The position numbers were made by a program, and so were the translations under genes. A stretch of 64,000 nt of DNA, from assembly GCF_039543245.1 (NCBI RefSeq), contig NZ_BAABJJ010000044.1, forward strand, positions 62,001 to 126,000, written 5' to 3'. Shown here piece by piece: positions 52,333-61,742 of the stretch (positions within the stretch are counted from its first letter, which is position 1; every line of letters starts with the position of its first letter). The notes under the pieces are model-generated. The model did no database searches. It was not told the origin of the DNA and was given only the letters and a program-made list of their open reading frames with translations. This stretch comes from Algibacter_G agarivorans. GTDB taxonomy: Bacteria > Bacteroidota > Bacteroidia > Flavobacteriales > Flavobacteriaceae.

Positions 52333-54717
52333 TTGAATAAAAAAACACTATCCGAAACAGATATATGCGCCAAGTTTATTACTCCTGCAATTAAAAAAGC
52401 AGGATGGGATGAAAATACCCAATTACGTAGGGAGGTTTCATTTACAGATGGGCGTATTATTGTTCAAGGGAAACTTTACACAAGAGGGAAGCGAAAACGT
52501 GCCGATTACATTCTTTATAACAAACCTAGTCAACCTATAGCTGTTGTTGAAGCTAAGGACAATAATCAGTCTGTAGGGCATGGAATGCAACAAGCTTTAG
52601 AATATGCTAAAATACTTGACATACCTTTTGTTTTTACTTCTAATGGGGACAGTTTTGTTTTTCATGATAAAACAATTAAAGAAGGCAAGATAGAAACTGA
52701 ACTATCACTTGATAATTTTCCATCTCCAGAAGAATTATGGGAGCGGTATTTAGAATACAAAGGACTAAAGGACGTAGAACCCAGAACACTTGTAGAACAA
52801 GATTATCATATTGATGAAAGAGGCATGTCTCCTAGATATTATCAGCAGAATGCTATTAATAGAACTGTTGAAGCTATTGCTAAAGGTCAAACTAGGCTTA
52901 TTTTAGTTATGGCTACAGGAACAGGAAAAACATATACCGCATTTAATATTATTTGGAGGTTATGGAAATCAAAACGATTTCAACGTATTTTATTTCTTGC
53001 TGATAGAAATGCTTTATTGACCCAGACCAAGAATGGAGATTTTAAACCATTTGGTAACGAAATCATGCATATAATCAAAAATCGTAAGATTGATAAATCG
53101 TATCAGATATATTTTGCTCTTTACCAAGGTTTAACTGGAAATGAAGAAGTAAAGAATGTATATAAAGAATTCTCCAGAGATTTTTTCGATTTGGTATGCA
53201 TAGATGAATGTCACAGGGGGAGTGCATCGGAAGCATCTGCATGGAGAGAAGTGCTTGAATATTTTAGTAGTGCAACTCAAATTGGTTTAACCGCAACTCC
53301 AAAAGAAACTAAGGATGTTTCAAATATGGAATATTTTGGAGAGCCTGTTTATACTTATTCTTTAAAGCAAGGTATTGAGGATGGATTTTTAGCACCATAT
53401 AAAGTAGTCCGAATATCCACTACGGTTGATGAAGGTTGGAGACCCACTAGGGGCTTGATTGATAAATATGGTAATGAGATTAGAGACCGTATCTATAACC
53501 TAAAAGATTATGACCGCACTTTAGCCATAGATGAACGAACCGAATTGGTTGCCAAAAAAATCACTGAATATTTAAAGGGAACTGACCGTTATGCAAAGAC
53601 CATTGTTTTTTGTACAGATATAGACCATGCTAACCGCATGCGTATTGCTTTAATAAATGAGAATGCCGATTTGGTAGCTAAGCATCCATTATATGTAGTT
53701 AAAATTACGGGAGATGATGAAGTAGGCAAACAAGAGCTTGATAATTTTACTGATGTAGAGGAACGATTTCCAGTAATAGCAACCACTTCAAAAATGCTTA
53801 CAACTGGTATAGATACTAAGATGGTAAAATGTATCGTTTTGGAATCCAATATAAATTCTATGACAGAATTTAAGCAAATTATTGGGCGTGGTACACGAAT
53901 AAGGGAAGATGATGGAAAGGTGTATTTCACTATCATGGATTTCAGAAAGGCGACAAATCATTTTGCAGACCCAGATTTTGACGGAGACCCAGTTCAAATT
54001 TATGAGCCAGAACCAGAACAGCCAGTTATACCACCAGATGAAGATGAAGTAGGAATTATTGATGGTGAAGAATGGTCTCCCTTGGACGATGAACCAGATT
54101 ATCCAGATGGAAACCTACCTAATATTGATATTGATGACGAGGATAGTGAGCCTAGAAAATATTACGTTAATAATATTAAAGTTGAAGTAGCCCATGAACG
54201 AGTGCAATATTATGGTAAGGATGGCAAGCTTATTACTGAATCTCTAAAAGATTACACTAAAGATAATATTAAAGCAAATTTTGCCTCACTAGATGATTTT
54301 ATAATCAAGTGGAGAAATTCTCCAAAAAAATCTGAACTATTAGAAGAACTAGCAGAACAGGGTATTTTATATGAAGCATTAAAAGAGGAAATTGGAAATG
54401 ACATGGATGTCTTCGACCTCATTTGCCACATTGCGTTTGACCAACCACCATTAACCCGAAAGGAACGTGCCAATAATGTGCGTAAAAGAAACTATTTTGG
54501 AAAGTATGGAGAACAAGCAAGGCAAGTAATAGAAAAGCTTTTGGATAAATATGAAAATGAAGGCGTTATAGCCATTGAAGATAATGGAGTACTTAAAGTT
54601 AAGCCGTTAATTGATATGGGTTCTCCAGTTGAACTAGTACGTGCTTTTGGTAAGAAACGGGATTTCGATAGAGCTTTATTAGAATTGGAACAAGAAATTT
54701 ATAATACTGGAGCTTAG
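52333..54717 (+). CDS. hsdR: Type I restriction enzyme R subunit
   Basis: A 794-residue motor nuclease. The start is a TTG at 52333 (MNKKTLSETDICAKFITPAI); an in-frame stop lies just upstream and no earlier ATG exists. The N-terminal PD-(D/E)xK nuclease shows ADYILYNKPSQPIAVVEAKD (residues about 58-77). Helicase motifs are MATGTGKTYTAF (about 195), DLVCIDECHRGSA (about 288-300), IGLTATPKETKDV (about 317) and QIIGRGTRIRED (about 515). An acidic linker rich in Pro, Asp and Glu (about 555-610) precedes the C-terminal HsdM/S-binding region. It cuts DNA lacking the host methylation after translocation. It leads an operon with an unknown gene, hsdM, hsdS and a membrane protein gene. Confidence 0.93.
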   Translation: MNKKTLSETDICAKFITPAIKKAGWDENTQLRREVSFTDGRIIVQGKLYTRGKRKRADYILYNKPSQPIAVVEAKDNNQSVGHGMQQALEYAKILDIPFVFTSNGDSFVFHDKTIKEGKIETELSLDNFPSPEELWERYLEYKGLKDVEPRTLVEQDYHIDERGMSPRYYQQNAINRTVEAIAKGQTRLILVMATGTGKTYTAFNIIWRLWKSKRFQRILFLADRNALLTQTKNGDFKPFGNEIMHIIKNRKIDKSYQIYFALYQGLTGNEEVKNVYKEFSRDFFDLVCIDECHRGSASEASAWREVLEYFSSATQIGLTATPKETKDVSNMEYFGEPVYTYSLKQGIEDGFLAPYKVVRISTTVDEGWRPTRGLIDKYGNEIRDRIYNLKDYDRTLAIDERTELVAKKITEYLKGTDRYAKTIVFCTDIDHANRMRIALINENADLVAKHPLYVVKITGDDEVGKQELDNFTDVEERFPVIATTSKMLTTGIDTKMVKCIVLESNINSMTEFKQIIGRGTRIREDDGKVYFTIMDFRKATNHFADPDFDGDPVQIYEPEPEQPVIPPDEDEVGIIDGEEWSPLDDEPDYPDGNLPNIDIDDEDSEPRKYYVNNIKVEVAHERVQYYGKDGKLITESLKDYTKDNIKANFASLDDFIIKWRNSPKKSELLEELAEQGILYEALKEEIGNDMDVFDLICHIAFDQPPLTRKERANNVRKRNYFGKYGEQARQVIEKLLDKYENEGVIAIEDNGVLKVKPLIDMGSPVELVRAFGKKRDFDRALLELEQEIYNTGA

Positions 54718-54723
54718 TTAATT

Positions 54724-55203
54724 ATGATAGAAATTCAAGATGAAATAATTAATAAACTTCAAAGTTTAATTGGTGTTAGCTCCAAAATTGGTTTCACTAA
54801 TTCAGGAATACTAATTGATTTATCTGAACCTGTTGAACGAATAATTCTAAATATTCTTTTTGTGGAAGATGAAGAGTTTGAATATATTCCTTATCAAACT
54901 TTTTCAATGAATATTTTTGAAGGAATTAGTTTTCCAGATATTGGTGGGGTTATTGATTTAGGTGAGATGACTATTGAAAGAATAGATGTTTTTAGTAAGT
55001 CTTTTTTTGTAAGCGATTCAGAATTAATATTTTATTCAGAATCTGTTTTACTATTAAATTTCGTCAACAAAGAAAGGGTATTAGTAGAATTATCAGGAGA
55101 CCAAATTTTACATGAACTTATTTCTATCTATAACAATAATGGAATTAATGATAGGATTTCAGAGCTTATTGAAGAGGGCAATAGTAGAACAAGGATAATA
55201 TAA
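54724..55203 (+). CDS. Unknown protein inserted between hsdR and hsdM
   Basis: A 159-residue acidic soluble protein (MIEIQDEIINKLQSLIGVSS; ISFPDIGGVIDLGEMTIERI; ELSGDQILHELISIYNNNGI). I recognise no domain, and no signal peptide, membrane helix or catalytic motif is evident. It lies 6 bp after hsdR and 4 bp before hsdM, so it is certainly part of the operon and likely made in step with the restriction enzyme. Possible roles are an inhibitor or sensor tuning restriction, or an accessory effector; this is inference from position only. Confidence 0.75.
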   Translation: MIEIQDEIINKLQSLIGVSSKIGFTNSGILIDLSEPVERIILNILFVEDEEFEYIPYQTFSMNIFEGISFPDIGGVIDLGEMTIERIDVFSKSFFVSDSELIFYSESVLLLNFVNKERVLVELSGDQILHELISIYNNNGINDRISELIEEGNSRTRII

Positions 55204-55207
55204 ACAA

Positions 55208-56632
55208 ATGACACAAATAACAACAAATATAAAATCCATAAGAGACATCATGCGTAAAGATGCAGGTGTAGATGGTGATGCACAACGTATATCTCAAATG
55301 GTTTGGATGCTTTTTTTAAAGATTTTTGCAGACAAAGAAGAAGAATGGGAATTAACCGTTGAAGGTTATCAAAGCCCTATTCCAGACCGTTTAAAATGGG
55401 ATTCATGGGCTAGTGATGATGAAGGTTTAACTGGTGATGCTTTGATGGAGTTAATTAATAATGACCTATTCCCTACCCTAAAAGAATTAAATATACAAAG
55501 CCCACAAGCCAATATTATTCGATCGGTTTTTGAGGATACCTACAACTACATGAAAAATGGAACTTTGTTCCGTCAAGTTATAAATATCATCAATAAAATA
55601 GACTTTAATAACAGTAAAGATAGACATGTTTTTAATGATTTATATGAGACTATTTTAAAGGAACTACAAAGCGCAGGGTCTTCTGGAGAATACTATACTC
55701 CAAGGGCTGTTACACAATTTATGGTTGATATGGTTAACCCCCAATTAGGCGAAACTATTTTGGACATGGCTAGTGGTACAGGAGGTTTTTTAACTTGTAG
55801 TATAGAGCATGTACGCAAACAAGTGAATACTCCACAGGAAAGAGACGTTTTGCAGAAGTCTATTAGAGGGATAGAAAAGAAACCCTTACCTCATTTATTA
55901 TGCACCACAAATTTAATGTTACATGGGTTTGATTTACCTGCTGTAAGACGTGATAATATGTTAACCATGCCTTATAGCGATTGGAGTAAAAAAGACCGTG
56001 TGGACATTATACTGATGAATCCACCATTTGGTGGTACAGAGGAAGACGGAACAGAAAATAACTTTCCTCAAAAATTCAGAACAAAGGAAACAGCAGACTT
56101 GTTTTTAGCATTAATTATAAAGTTGTTAAAAGATGGTGGGCGTTGCGCTGTTGTATTGCCAGATGGCACTTTATTTGGAGAAGGTGTTAAAACCAGAATA
56201 AAGGAGGAGCTTTTGACCAAATGTAATTTACATACTATTGTTAGACTTCCCAATGGAGTTTTTAACCCATATACTGGTATAAAAACTAATTTACTCTTTT
56301 TAGAGAAAGGCACTCCAACAAAAGAGATTTGGTATTATGAACATCCTTACCCAGAAGGTCAAAAAAGCTATAATAAAAGTAAGCCAATAAAAATCAAGGA
56401 GTTTGACAAGGAAAAAGCATGGTGGAACAAGCGAAAAGAAAATGAATTAGCTTGGAAAGTTTCTATTGATGAGATTGCCAAAAGGGGCTATAATCTGGAT
56501 ATAAAGAATCCCAATATTATTGAAGAGAACAAGGTCTATTCAAGTCAAGAAGTTATTAAATCGCTTGAAGTTAGTCTTAGTGAAAGCCTAAATCTTCTTA
56601 ATGAAATTAAAACACATGTAGCAAATGAATAA
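55208..56632 (+). CDS. hsdM: Type I DNA adenine methyltransferase M subunit
   Basis: A 474-residue N6-adenine methyltransferase. The N-terminal HsdM helical domain (IKSIRDIMRKDAGVDGDAQR, ISQMVWMLFLKIFADKEEEW) is followed by the catalytic domain. That domain has the AdoMet loop ILDMASGTGGFLTC (about residue 183-195) and the catalytic ILMNPPFGGTEEDG (about 266-279). GEYYTPRAVTQFMVDMV is typical of HsdM. It modifies the host recognition site together with HsdS and is needed for cleavage. Its end overlaps the hsdS start by 8 bp. Confidence 0.95.
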   Translation: MTQITTNIKSIRDIMRKDAGVDGDAQRISQMVWMLFLKIFADKEEEWELTVEGYQSPIPDRLKWDSWASDDEGLTGDALMELINNDLFPTLKELNIQSPQANIIRSVFEDTYNYMKNGTLFRQVINIINKIDFNNSKDRHVFNDLYETILKELQSAGSSGEYYTPRAVTQFMVDMVNPQLGETILDMASGTGGFLTCSIEHVRKQVNTPQERDVLQKSIRGIEKKPLPHLLCTTNLMLHGFDLPAVRRDNMLTMPYSDWSKKDRVDIILMNPPFGGTEEDGTENNFPQKFRTKETADLFLALIIKLLKDGGRCAVVLPDGTLFGEGVKTRIKEELLTKCNLHTIVRLPNGVFNPYTGIKTNLLFLEKGTPTKEIWYYEHPYPEGQKSYNKSKPIKIKEFDKEKAWWNKRKENELAWKVSIDEIAKRGYNLDIKNPNIIEENKVYSSQEVIKSLEVSLSESLNLLNEIKTHVANE

Positions 56633-58700
56633 TATTTATCTAAATGTGTTTTATGATAATCTTGATAAATATATCAAGATAATGAATGATGAACTATCAA
56701 AATCTTTAGACTTACAACCTCTAGGTGAGCATATAAAAATGGTTGGAGGTTTTGCTTTTAAAAGTAGAGACTATATTCAATCTGGTGTGCCAATAATTCG
56801 AATATCTGATTTCAATAATGAAAAGATTGATTTAAGTTCTGTTAAATATTATAAGGAAGGCAAATCTCTTGAACGATACGAACTTAATCAAGGAGATATT
56901 ATTATAGCCATGACAGGAGGAACAATTGGTAAACTAGCAATTGTTCAAGAAGGATTGGGTAAATTATACTTGAACCAAAGAGTAGGTAAATTTGAAGTAC
57001 TAAACCCTGATGAATTTGAAAGTGAATATGTTTACTGGTTGGCAAGAGGAATTCAATCTATTGTTCAAAATTTAGGCTATGGCGGAGCGCAACCAAATGT
57101 AAGTAATAAGCAAATTGAGGCTCTAAAATTTCCTTTTCCAGATAAGAGATTTCAGAGAAGTATCGTTAGCTTTTTTAATGACTTGAAAGATGAATGCGTT
57201 TCAGGAATATACTTTAATCAAGAAATTGAAAATAAAATACTTGAACTTCAAGAGATAGGAGTTAAAATTCAAACCATAAATATTAATGCAATCGACCAAT
57301 TTGACCAAATCTCGAAATTACGTCAAAGTATTCTTCAAGAAGCAGTTCAAGGCAAATTGACTGCTGACTGGAGAAAAAAGAACCCCAATCTAGAATCTGC
57401 CTCTGAATTGCTTAAGCGAATTAAAAATGAAAAAGAACAACTTATTGCCAAGAAAAAAATAAAGAAGGAAAAACAATTTCTCCCTGTTACTAAAGATGAA
57501 ATTCCTTATGAATTACCTGATTACTGGGAGTGGTGTAGATTTTTAGAGTCTTGTATTAATCGAGATGGTGAAAGAATACCATTGTCTAAAGCACAACGTG
57601 CATTAAGACAAGGAGCATATGACTATTATGGCGCACAAGGTGTTATAGACCATATAGATGATTTCTTATTTAATGAGAGATTACTACTTATTGCTGAAGA
57701 TGGCGGCAATCTACTTAGAAGAACTAAACCTGTAGCATATTTTGCTGAAGGTAAATATTGGGTAAATAATCATGCTCATGTGGTTGATTCATTCGATAAA
57801 GTAACTATTGCATATTTAGCTATATATATTAACTCTATTGATTTAAGCCCATATTTGAATGGACAACCGCCTATGCAAATAAAGCTAAATCAAGGAAGGT
57901 TAAACCAAATACCTTTACCATTACCTCCTTTGAATGAGCAAAAAGCTATAGTGTCAAAAGTAAATGAGTTAATGACTCATTGCGACCAATTAGAAAAACA
58001 GGTTGAGGAGAGTAAGCTACAGGCAGAACAACTGATACAAGCAGTCTTACAAGAAGTATTTAATCCAAAGCAGAAAGAAAATAGTGATGATGTAATAGAA
58101 GCTTTATTTCCAAATTTAGAAACCATTGCTGAAGTAGCAAATCTTCAACAAGCCATGATTATTCAAAAAACAGAATTGGGATTGGGTTCTGGACGTGGTA
58201 AAGTTTATGCTCAAAAAACATCGGCTAATCTTAAGAATATTTTTGGAGTTGATATTCCATATACATTCGAGAAATCTCATTATGGAGAGTTTTCATATCA
58301 ACTTTCGGACGATTTAGATAAAAACCCCTATTTAAGAAAAGTAAAAACGGATGTAGGCGAAATTCTGGAAGTTAAATCAAGTAAACAACAAGAGGTTTTA
58401 AAAGCTTTAAACGCCCCTGAAAATGCATTATTTATACAATCTATAGATGAGCTTATAAAAGTTTATCAAAGCTCTTTAATTAGTGGTTCTACAGACCGTG
58501 TAGAGTTATTAAATACTGTATGGAGAGCTATTAAAGACACTAAGTCATTATTAGGAAATACGATTTACAGGTATTTAGAAAATTGGGAGATAAAACAAGG
58601 GGATTATAAAACCAAAGCTGATAAGTTTACCAAATCTGAAACCTTTGCCATGATTACTCTAATTAAAGATTTAGGATGGGATAAAAAATTGATTAAATGA
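56625..58700 (+). CDS. hsdS: Type I specificity S subunit with C-terminal extension
   Basis: A 691-residue protein. Two target-recognition domains are present: one at about residues 25-190 (LGEHIKMVGGFAFKSRDYIQ; GGAQPNVSNKQIEALKFPFP) and one at about 295-440 (WCRFLESCINRDGERIPLSK; LPLPPLNEQKAIVSKVNELM). Coiled-coil spacers follow each (RQSILQEAVQGKLTADWRKK; EKQVEESKLQAEQLIQAVLQ). Residues about 485-691 form an extra C-terminal domain (LGLGSGRGKVYAQKTSANLK; LENWEIKQGDYKTKADKFTK) absent from classical S subunits of about 400-600 residues. It gives the enzyme its DNA site. It overlaps hsdM by 8 bp and the next gene by 4 bp. Confidence 0.9.
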   Translation: MNNIYLNVFYDNLDKYIKIMNDELSKSLDLQPLGEHIKMVGGFAFKSRDYIQSGVPIIRISDFNNEKIDLSSVKYYKEGKSLERYELNQGDIIIAMTGGTIGKLAIVQEGLGKLYLNQRVGKFEVLNPDEFESEYVYWLARGIQSIVQNLGYGGAQPNVSNKQIEALKFPFPDKRFQRSIVSFFNDLKDECVSGIYFNQEIENKILELQEIGVKIQTININAIDQFDQISKLRQSILQEAVQGKLTADWRKKNPNLESASELLKRIKNEKEQLIAKKKIKKEKQFLPVTKDEIPYELPDYWEWCRFLESCINRDGERIPLSKAQRALRQGAYDYYGAQGVIDHIDDFLFNERLLLIAEDGGNLLRRTKPVAYFAEGKYWVNNHAHVVDSFDKVTIAYLAIYINSIDLSPYLNGQPPMQIKLNQGRLNQIPLPLPPLNEQKAIVSKVNELMTHCDQLEKQVEESKLQAEQLIQAVLQEVFNPKQKENSDDVIEALFPNLETIAEVANLQQAMIIQKTELGLGSGRGKVYAQKTSANLKNIFGVDIPYTFEKSHYGEFSYQLSDDLDKNPYLRKVKTDVGEILEVKSSKQQEVLKALNAPENALFIQSIDELIKVYQSSLISGSTDRVELLNTVWRAIKDTKSLLGNTIYRYLENWEIKQGDYKTKADKFTKSETFAMITLIKDLGWDKKLIK

Positions 58701-60433
58701 TTAGCACAGGTTTAAATCAAGCACAGTTTATAGATAGACTTAAAAAAGATACCTTGCAAAAAGGTAATTTTGAAACCAATTCCAAAATTTCAATTGGTAG
58801 AGAACATGTTGATTGGAACTTTGGAGTTGTTAGAAATACAGTTTTCAAAGAACTTGTTACTATTTACTCCGCTGAATTAAATTCTGGTTTAGCCTTTTTC
58901 AATTGTGAATTTAAAAAAGGAATCATTTTTAGAGCTTGCTCTACAGATAAATTTGACACGCTATACAACCCTTATAATTGCAGTATCCTTTTTAACAAAT
59001 GTAAAACTGAATTTTTAACGTTTAGTGAAGGTTGTCTATTTAATAGAGGTGTTGCAATAGAAAATGAAAGCTCGATAGGCACTCTATCCATATTAGACTC
59101 TATTTTTACAGGGAATGCTTTTAGAATATCGAACAGTGAAATATCAAAGCTTTTAGATGTTAAAGGAGCAAATCTATATTCCTTAAATATCAGTAAAAGT
59201 CGAGTAAACAATTGTCGCATTGTTTCTTCTAAATTGGATTTAGCTTTTATTAAATCTACATTTCAAGGTTCTGTTAAACTTTGGAATGTAGATACGAACA
59301 AAAGTCTAACCTTTAATCAAAATGTTTTTGAGCAAGAATTTGGAATAAAATCTTCAAGAATAGAAAGTATCTACATCCATGGTGATACTTTCCAAAAAAA
59401 AGCTAAACTAGAAAATAGGGGTGACACAGGGACAAACCATGAATCAAGTTTAGATAATATTTACATTTCAGAAGCAAACTTTATTGAAGGATTTGAATTT
59501 GATGGAATGAGTAAAGAATTAAAGAATTTAACTCTTAGACTATCTCCGAACTTTCAGGGAATTCTTAGAATTATTGGTTGGAAAATATTTGAAACCTCGA
59601 TTTCTGGAATGAATGAGAATTTGAAGGTTGTTTTCAAAAGGATTAACTTTAAAAGGCTTCAGCTAATTGACTTTTCCAATTCTGGCGATATTACTTTTGA
59701 AAGGAGCGGAGCTGAAAACACTTTATTTAAAACAGAAGAAGACCCTGATTCTTCCATAATAGCGTATGATAGTAGTTTAGGATTAACAAGGTTCAACGAG
59801 TTTGATTTTAACTCATTTGATTTTATTGATATCAGTAATGTGTCATTTAATGGAATTGAGGCTTCAAATGTTAACTGGTTTGATGATAGCAAAATTAGAA
59901 TAACAACACCTGAAAATGAAGCAGCACAAGGCTTTCGCAGGAGGAGAGAATTATATAGACAAATAAAGCACACTTTAAAATCAAGCGGAAATCAGATAGA
60001 CAACCTTATGTTTCAAGCTCGTGAAATGCAAGCATACCGCAATGAACTTAAAGCTTCTGGAAATTATAATTTAGGTGATAAAGTTATAATGGCTATTAGC
60101 AGAACTAATGATTATGGTCTAAATTGGTTAAAACCACTTATTTTATTAATTGGTATTACTATAGTATGCTACGGAATAAGTCTGCCACTATTTACCAAAG
60201 AATTATGGTATGATTTTGATTTACCGTTTGCTGATTTTTCTTTGATAAAAGGAGTATTTGTTGACAATCTTTCAACACTTGCAAATATGTTTAATCCTGC
60301 TAGAAGATTTTCAGTAACTTACGGTGAAAATGTTTCTACTTGGCTTTACTTCCTAGACCTATTACATAGACTTTTCTTAGGAATTTTTATATTTCAAATA
60401 ATAAAAGCATTTAGAAGATTAGCTGTTAAATAA
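58697..60433 (+). CDS. Beta-helix protein with C-terminal membrane domain, coupled to hsdS
   Basis: A 578-residue protein whose ATG overlaps the hsdS stop (ATGA), so translation is coupled. The first 400 residues have the repeating pattern of a right-handed beta-helix, similar to degenerate pentapeptide-repeat proteins (FFNCEFKKGIIFRACSTDKF; NISKSRVNNCRIVSSKLDLA). The segment AAQGFRRRRELYRQIKHTLK and FQAREMQAYRNELKASGNYN resembles the linker that precedes the membrane or ion-channel region of pentapeptide-repeat membrane proteins. Two hydrophobic segments follow (PLILLIGITIVCYGISLPLF, about 475-494; LDLLHRLFLGIFIFQIIKAF, about 550-570). No restriction function is known for such a protein. A membrane effector or surface-type partner of the RM system is an inference. 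Confidence 0.8.
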   Translation: MISTGLNQAQFIDRLKKDTLQKGNFETNSKISIGREHVDWNFGVVRNTVFKELVTIYSAELNSGLAFFNCEFKKGIIFRACSTDKFDTLYNPYNCSILFNKCKTEFLTFSEGCLFNRGVAIENESSIGTLSILDSIFTGNAFRISNSEISKLLDVKGANLYSLNISKSRVNNCRIVSSKLDLAFIKSTFQGSVKLWNVDTNKSLTFNQNVFEQEFGIKSSRIESIYIHGDTFQKKAKLENRGDTGTNHESSLDNIYISEANFIEGFEFDGMSKELKNLTLRLSPNFQGILRIIGWKIFETSISGMNENLKVVFKRINFKRLQLIDFSNSGDITFERSGAENTLFKTEEDPDSSIIAYDSSLGLTRFNEFDFNSFDFIDISNVSFNGIEASNVNWFDDSKIRITTPENEAAQGFRRRRELYRQIKHTLKSSGNQIDNLMFQAREMQAYRNELKASGNYNLGDKVIMAISRTNDYGLNWLKPLILLIGITIVCYGISLPLFTKELWYDFDLPFADFSLIKGVFVDNLSTLANMFNPARRFSVTYGENVSTWLYFLDLLHRLFLGIFIFQIIKAFRRLAVK

Positions 60434-60440
60434 ATTAAAG

Positions 60441-60662
60441 CTAAAGGATTTCTGATATTTCAACTTGTAATGCTTTAGCAATTTTGTAGAGCGTTAATAT
60501 CTTAACGTTACGCTCTCCACGCTCTATCCTTCCTAATTGATTTTTGGATAGGTCAGCATCCACATTTAATTGAAATTGGCTTAAGCCTCTTTCAATTCTC
60601 AATACTCTAATCCTTTCTCCAATGTTATTTAAAATCTCTTGTTCTTCCTTTTTTGACAACAT
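60441..60662 (-). CDS. XRE-family HTH regulator
   Basis: A 73-residue Cro/C1-type repressor consisting of just the HTH: IGERIRVLRIERGLSQFQLN, ADLSKNQLGRIERGERNVKI, LTLYKIAKALQVEISEIL. It is convergent with the hsd operon (8 bp between stops) and divergent from the gene at 60756. Size and fold resemble restriction control (C) proteins, but those usually precede the RM genes, so it may rather control the divergent 60756 operon. An inverted repeat ACCCC-ctaga-GGGGT at 60696-60710 in the divergent region is a candidate operator. Confidence 0.9.
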   Translation of the reverse strand: MLSKKEEQEILNNIGERIRVLRIERGLSQFQLNVDADLSKNQLGRIERGERNVKILTLYKIAKALQVEISEIL

Positions 60663-60695
60663 GTCGAAATGTTGCCCATTTTAACAAATTCATCG

Positions 60696-60728
60696 ACCCC
60701 CTAGAGGGGTTAAATCAATTTATTTTTG
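60696..60728 (+). promoter_or_regulatory. Divergent promoter region: operator-like repeat and -7 box
   Basis: An inverted repeat ACCCC/GGGGT lies around 60696-60710. A plus-strand TATTTTTG box (60721-60728) matches TAnnTTTG 28 bp before the ATG at 60756. The repeat just upstream of the box is where a repressor or activator such as the adjacent XRE protein could bind. Confidence 0.45.
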
Positions 60729-60755
60729 TAATATTCGGATTAATAAAAATGAGGA

Positions 60756-61163
60756 ATGGATTCTAAAAAGGAAATCAGATTAAGTAAAAAAATAATTATC
60801 AGGATTATACTATGCCTAGTTCTATCATTTGGATTGATATTTATTCTGCAAAATTTCGGAACATTTAGTTATCATTCAGAAAATAAAACTAATTCCGCTT
60901 ACGAATACGGCACTGATAGGGTTATTGGAATACAATTTAACAGCCAGTTAGGTAGTATTGTTACCAACCACCAGTTCAAAAATTCTTCTTTAAACTATCA
61001 AGTCAAAGACTTGATGTATGGCGGAGATTTTAATGCCTATAGAAATAAACTACCATATTATATTAAGGCTACATTTAATGATTACCAATATATATTATTC
61101 CTATGGTTTTTCCTGTCAATAATTGTAGTCGTTATGAACAAAATAAAATTTAAATTAGAATGA
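60756..61163 (+). CDS. Small two-helix membrane protein, unknown
   Basis: A 135-residue protein with two transmembrane helices (IIIRIILCLVLSFGLIFILQ, about 14-33; YILFLWFFLSIIVVVMNKIK, about 112-131) enclosing about 75 extracytoplasmic residues (GTDRVIGIQFNSQLGSIVTN). No family recognised. Its stop overlaps the next gene's start (ATGA), so the membrane protein and a lipoprotein are made together. It is expressed from the divergent region shared with the XRE regulator. Confidence 0.7.
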   Translation: MDSKKEIRLSKKIIIRIILCLVLSFGLIFILQNFGTFSYHSENKTNSAYEYGTDRVIGIQFNSQLGSIVTNHQFKNSSLNYQVKDLMYGGDFNAYRNKLPYYIKATFNDYQYILFLWFFLSIIVVVMNKIKFKLE

Positions 61164-61702
61164 AAAATTCAAAATTATTGCCTGTATTGTTAGTTGTGTT
61201 AATGGTTCTTTCTTGTAAAAATGAAGTTAAAAGAATCGATGACATAAGGGGAAATAATTCTGCATCAAAACCTGATAAAATAGAAAAAGCAAAAAACAAG
61301 AAGTTTGCTTATGTAGTTTTTAAGTTAGAATCCCCTCGATTAGAACATTCTGAACCTACTTATATGGAAGTGCCAACTCCAACAGGAGGCTCATATACCG
61401 ATAAAATTGATGGCTATGATTTTGTAGTATGGGATAAAAAAGCCTTCACAACTGGGGTTATTGAAATAGAAAATTATAATGAAGATGAAAAGTATAAATT
61501 ATTGGATAAAGCAGAATATGAATATAAACAAATACATTATCCTTTAATAGATTCTAAATATGAATCAAACGTTTTAAATAAAGTTAGGGATTTTCAAACT
61601 AAAGAGGAATTAAAAAAGCATAGAACTAAAATTATAACACGAGATGTTTATGCTTATACTTCTTATGCAGAGGCTAGTAAAAGTAAGCGGAAATATCAAT
61701 AG
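61160..61702 (+). CDS. Hypothetical lipoprotein
   Basis: A 180-residue protein with a clear lipobox (LLVVLMVLSCKNE, Cys about 19). The mature part is charged and soluble (KKFAYVVFKLESPRLEHSEP; GSYTDKIDGYDFVVWDKKAF; VRDFQTKEELKKHRTKIITR) without a recognised domain. Four-base overlap with the upstream membrane protein gene suggests the two form a complex in the envelope. Function unknown. Confidence 0.7.
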   Translation: MKNSKLLPVLLVVLMVLSCKNEVKRIDDIRGNNSASKPDKIEKAKNKKFAYVVFKLESPRLEHSEPTYMEVPTPTGGSYTDKIDGYDFVVWDKKAFTTGVIEIENYNEDEKYKLLDKAEYEYKQIHYPLIDSKYESNVLNKVRDFQTKEELKKHRTKIITRDVYAYTSYAEASKSKRKYQ

Positions 61703-61742
61703 AAAATCTATCAAAAAATTAAAAAAGGGCTTAAGTGTTACT

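Noticed and set aside
61644..61742. Upstream extension of the 126-aa hypothetical protein
   Set aside because: The extra 33 codons overlap the lipoprotein gene and look like a shadow frame; the ATG at 61743 gives a consistent hydrophilic protein.
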